Positions 6,344 to 7,765 of a DNA stretch of 7,765 nt are shown here, piece by piece (position 1 is the stretch's first letter; the number at the start of each line of letters is the position of its first letter). Made by a program: the position numbers and the translations under genes. The stretch lies in contig JAIOTG010000043.1 of assembly GCA_021106995.1 (NCBI GenBank), positions 1 to 7,765 of the forward strand, written 5' to 3'. Source of the stretch: a bacterium. Lineage in GTDB: Bacteria; Patescibacteriota; Patescibacteriia; Patescibacteriales; JAGXOH01. The notes below the pieces were generated by a model. That model saw only the letters and a program-made list of their open reading frames with translations. It made no database searches and was not told where the DNA came from.

Positions 6344-6388
6344 ATTTTTATTTTAATATAAATATATACCATATATTAAAATAAAAAT
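6344..6388. repeat. 17-bp perfect inverted repeat over the minus-strand promoter
   Basis: ATTTTTATTTTAATATA (6344-6360) is the exact reverse complement of 6372-6388, with an 11-nt centre. The arms are pure A/T. The dyad covers the spacer and -10 of the predicted promoter of the minus-strand gene and its start site. It could be an operator, a cruciform-forming site or chance in AT-rich DNA. Confidence 0.7.
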
Positions 6389-6391
6389 CAA
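6363..6391 (-). promoter_or_regulatory. Probable promoter of the small minus-strand gene
   Basis: On the minus strand TTGATT (6391-6386) is followed after 17 nt by TATATA (6368-6363), with TGG just upstream of the -10 giving an extended -10. The start would lie near 6356, leaving a leader of about 90 nt with a weak hairpin AGACT/AGTCT (6315-6328). Confidence 0.5.
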
Positions 6392-6427
6392 TAGAAACAA
6401 TTTAAGTGTCGTAATACCAAGCTTTTA

Positions 6428-6456
6428 TTGACACAAGATAAGTTTTGAGTTATAGT
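6428..6456 (+). promoter_or_regulatory. Consensus promoter of rpsB-tsf
   Basis: Perfect TTGACA at 6428-6433, a 17-nt spacer, and TATAGT at 6451-6456. Transcription should start near 6463, about 157 nt before the rpsB ATG. The design matches the rnpB promoter at 254-282, which also has TTGACA and a 17-nt spacer. Confidence 0.8.
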
Positions 6457-6519
6457 AAAGAAAATTAATATTAAATCTTAATCTATTTTTAAAGATTTCT
6501 TTGTCCGGTTTTTTACATT

Positions 6520-6543
6520 AAAAACCTTTTAAAAGGTTTTTTT
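6520..6543 (+). terminator. Attenuator-like hairpin in the rpsB leader
   Basis: AAAAACCTTTT (6520-6530) and AAAAGGTTTTT (6531-6541) form a perfect palindrome followed by further T residues. It has the shape of a weak intrinsic terminator and lies between the promoter and rpsB with no gene before it, so it may act as an attenuator of the ribosomal protein operon. Only two G-C pairs support the stem, so its strength is uncertain. Confidence 0.5.
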
Positions 6544-6553
6544 AATTTATCTG

Positions 6554-6574
6554 CCTTGTTTTTTAAAAACAAGG
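6554..6574 (+). promoter_or_regulatory. Second leader hairpin upstream of rpsB
   Basis: CCTTGTTTT (6554-6562) pairs with AAAACAAGG (6566-6574), giving a 9-bp stem about 45 nt before the start codon. Together with the hairpin at 6520-6541 and a weaker one (AAATCTT 6473-6479 with AAGATTT 6492-6498) it gives the leader three successive stems. S2 autoregulation through the rpsB leader is known in E. coli; whether it happens here is not known. Confidence 0.5.
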
Positions 6575-6619
6575 TGGAATAAATCGCGATTTTTTAAAAA
6601 TAGTAATTAAAAGAAATTT

Positions 6620-7306
6620 ATGGAAAAATTACCAACATTAGAAGAGATGTTAAATGCAGGAATGCACTTCGGACATCGAACAAGTAATTGGCATCCTAAA
6701 ATGGAGCCTTATATTTTTACTTCTAGAAAAGGAGTTCATATTATTGATTTAGTAGAAAGTCAGAAAAAATTAGCAACTGCCTTAGAATTTGTAGAAAAAT
6801 TAATCAATGAAGGAAAAGTGGTTCTTTTTGTCGGAACTAAAAATCAAGCCAGAGAATCTATTGAAAACTTAGCTAAAGAGTTAAAAATGCCTTATGTTAA
6901 TAATAAATGGATAGGTGGTCTTTTAACTAATTTTTTGATTATAAAAAAATCAATAAAGAAATACAATGATTTGGTTTCAGAGAGGGAGGCTGGAAAGCTT
7001 GATAAGTATACTAAAAAAGAGCAGTTGGAAATTAATAAGGAAATAAAAAGATTAGAAGAGAAATTTGGAGGAGTCAGTGAGCTTAAAAAAATGCCAGATG
7101 CTTTATTTATTTGGGATATTGGAACCGAAAAGATAGCCATTGAAGAGGCAAAAAATAAAAATATACCAGTAGTAGGAACTTGTGATACTGATTGTAATCC
7201 TCAGACTGTTAATTATCCAATACCTTGCAATGATGATGCTACCAAGTCAATTAAATTAGTTTTAAATTTAATACAAGACTCTATTAAAAATATTCAAAAA
7301 TCTTAA
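6620..7306 (+). CDS. rpsB: 30S ribosomal protein S2
   Basis: Structural protein of the small ribosomal subunit, assembled late on its back between head and body. Family motifs run through the whole length: MLNAGMHFGHRTSNWHPKM (10-28), YIFTSRKGVHIIDL (31-44), VLFVGTKNQARE (68-79), KWIGGLLTNF (96-105), MPDALFIWD (158-166), PVVGTCDTDCNPQTVNYPIP (183-202) and NDDATKSI (204-211). The central helical hairpin (about 110-150) is rich in Lys and Glu. At 228 residues it is slightly shorter than the E. coli protein (241), lacking most of the C-terminal tail. ATG 6620 has no clear Shine-Dalgarno motif. It is followed by tsf after 10 nt, the standard rpsB-tsf pairing. Confidence 0.97.
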   Translation: MEKLPTLEEMLNAGMHFGHRTSNWHPKMEPYIFTSRKGVHIIDLVESQKKLATALEFVEKLINEGKVVLFVGTKNQARESIENLAKELKMPYVNNKWIGGLLTNFLIIKKSIKKYNDLVSEREAGKLDKYTKKEQLEINKEIKRLEEKFGGVSELKKMPDALFIWDIGTEKIAIEEAKNKNIPVVGTCDTDCNPQTVNYPIPCNDDATKSIKLVLNLIQDSIKNIQKS

Positions 7307-7316
7307 TAAAAAATTT

Positions 7317-7765
7317 ATGGAAAACATTAAAAAATTACGCGAAAAAACAGGTGCTGGAATTGTTGATTGTAAAGAAGCTCTTAAAGAAGCAAATAATGAT
7401 ATTGAAAAGGCCAGTGAAATATTAAGAAAGAAAGGAATCGCTAAAGCTTCTAAAAGAAACGACAATGAGGCAAGTGAAGGAATGATAAAAGTTGAAGTAA
7501 GCGGAGATAATAAAATCGCTTATATTTTACAAGTAAATTCTGAAACTGATTTTGTAGCTAAAAATGATAAATTTCAAAAGTTTACTGAAGATATTCTTGG
7601 GATTATAAAAGATAAAAAACCTAAAAACATTGAAGAATTAAATGAATTACAATTAAGGGTGGATACAGTGAAAAAAGAATTGGATAATTTAAGCGGAGTA
7701 ATAGGGGAAAAGTTGGAAATTAGTAAATTTAATATCTTAGAAGGGGTTAGTGTTTCTGGTTATTC
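7317..7765 (+). CDS. tsf: Elongation factor Ts, 5' part (runs off the window)
   Basis: Guanine-nucleotide exchange factor that releases GDP from EF-Tu. About 149 codons are visible and the frame is open to the right edge. The N-terminal UBA-like domain is clear: LREKTGAGIVDCKEALKEA (7-25), then DIEKASEILRKKGIAKASKR (28-47). The EF-Tu-contacting TDFV motif follows at 77-80 in VNSETDFVAKND (73-84). ATG 7317 is chosen because it begins the family N-terminus and lies 10 nt after rpsB; no Shine-Dalgarno motif is seen. It is co-transcribed with rpsB from the promoter at 6428-6456. Confidence 0.96.
   Translation, partial: MENIKKLREKTGAGIVDCKEALKEANNDIEKASEILRKKGIAKASKRNDNEASEGMIKVEVSGDNKIAYILQVNSETDFVAKNDKFQKFTEDILGIIKDKKPKNIEELNELQLRVDTVKKELDNLSGVIGEKLEISKFNILEGVSVSGY

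Noticed and set aside
6265..6372. Longer minus-strand ORF starting at ATG 6372
   Set aside because: Its start falls at the predicted promoter and its extra residues are low-complexity A/T-derived; the AGGAGG and TTG at 6264 explain the start better.
809..7306. UGA recoded as glycine or tryptophan, as in some Patescibacteria
   Set aside because: All complete genes read through with UGG for Trp and GGN for Gly, and none needs an in-frame UGA to match its family.
6892..7465. Minus-strand ORFs opposite rpsB and tsf
   Set aside because: Shadows of conserved ribosomal protein and elongation factor genes.
1..7765. CRISPR array, transposon ends, tRNA genes or prophage genes
   Set aside because: No regularly spaced repeats, terminal inverted repeats with a transposase, tRNA cloverleaf or phage-type genes were seen.

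Overview
The window is AT-rich, roughly 30% GC in the stretches I counted. It is densely packed and uses the standard code, with no sign of UGA recoding. It probably comes from a small-genome bacterium of the Candidate Phyla Radiation (Patescibacteria, Parcubacteria-like). The basis is composition, compact gene spacing, near absence of Shine-Dalgarno motifs, a short ribosomal protein S2 and the style of the glycosyltransferases. This placement is inference; no marker here fixes the phylum.

Layout. Positions 3-215 are the C-terminus of a tRNA-guanine transglycosylase (TGT) homologue in which all four zinc ligands are replaced. A consensus promoter (254-282) then drives the RNase P RNA gene rnpB (core 315-757), whose P1 stem can extend to 27 bp. 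No rnpB terminator is visible. A five-gene plus-strand operon follows (809-6027): a polyisoprenyl-phosphate sugar-1-phosphate transferase, two GT4-type glycosyltransferases, mnmA and a NUDIX hydrolase. Gaps between these genes are 3-17 nt. The operon ends at a strong hairpin (6010-6043) that can work in both directions.

On the minus strand, facing the operon, is a 70-codon gene of unknown function (6052-6264). It starts at TTG behind a perfect AGGAGG, is GC-richer than its surroundings, and has a promoter inside a 17-bp perfect inverted repeat. Divergent from it, a consensus promoter (6428-6456) and a roughly 157-nt leader with an attenuator-like hairpin precede rpsB-tsf. tsf runs off the right edge.

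How the genes work together. The first three operon genes start and extend a lipid-linked surface glycan: the transferase loads the first sugar phosphate on the lipid carrier and the GT-B enzymes add further sugars. MnmA (2-thiolation of U34), the TGT homologue, RNase P, S2 and EF-Ts all belong to tRNA maturation and translation. No complete new defence or mobile system is visible. The most notable items are the zinc-less TGT C-terminus, the rnpB peculiarities, the orphan minus-strand gene with its dyad promoter, and the rpsB leader.
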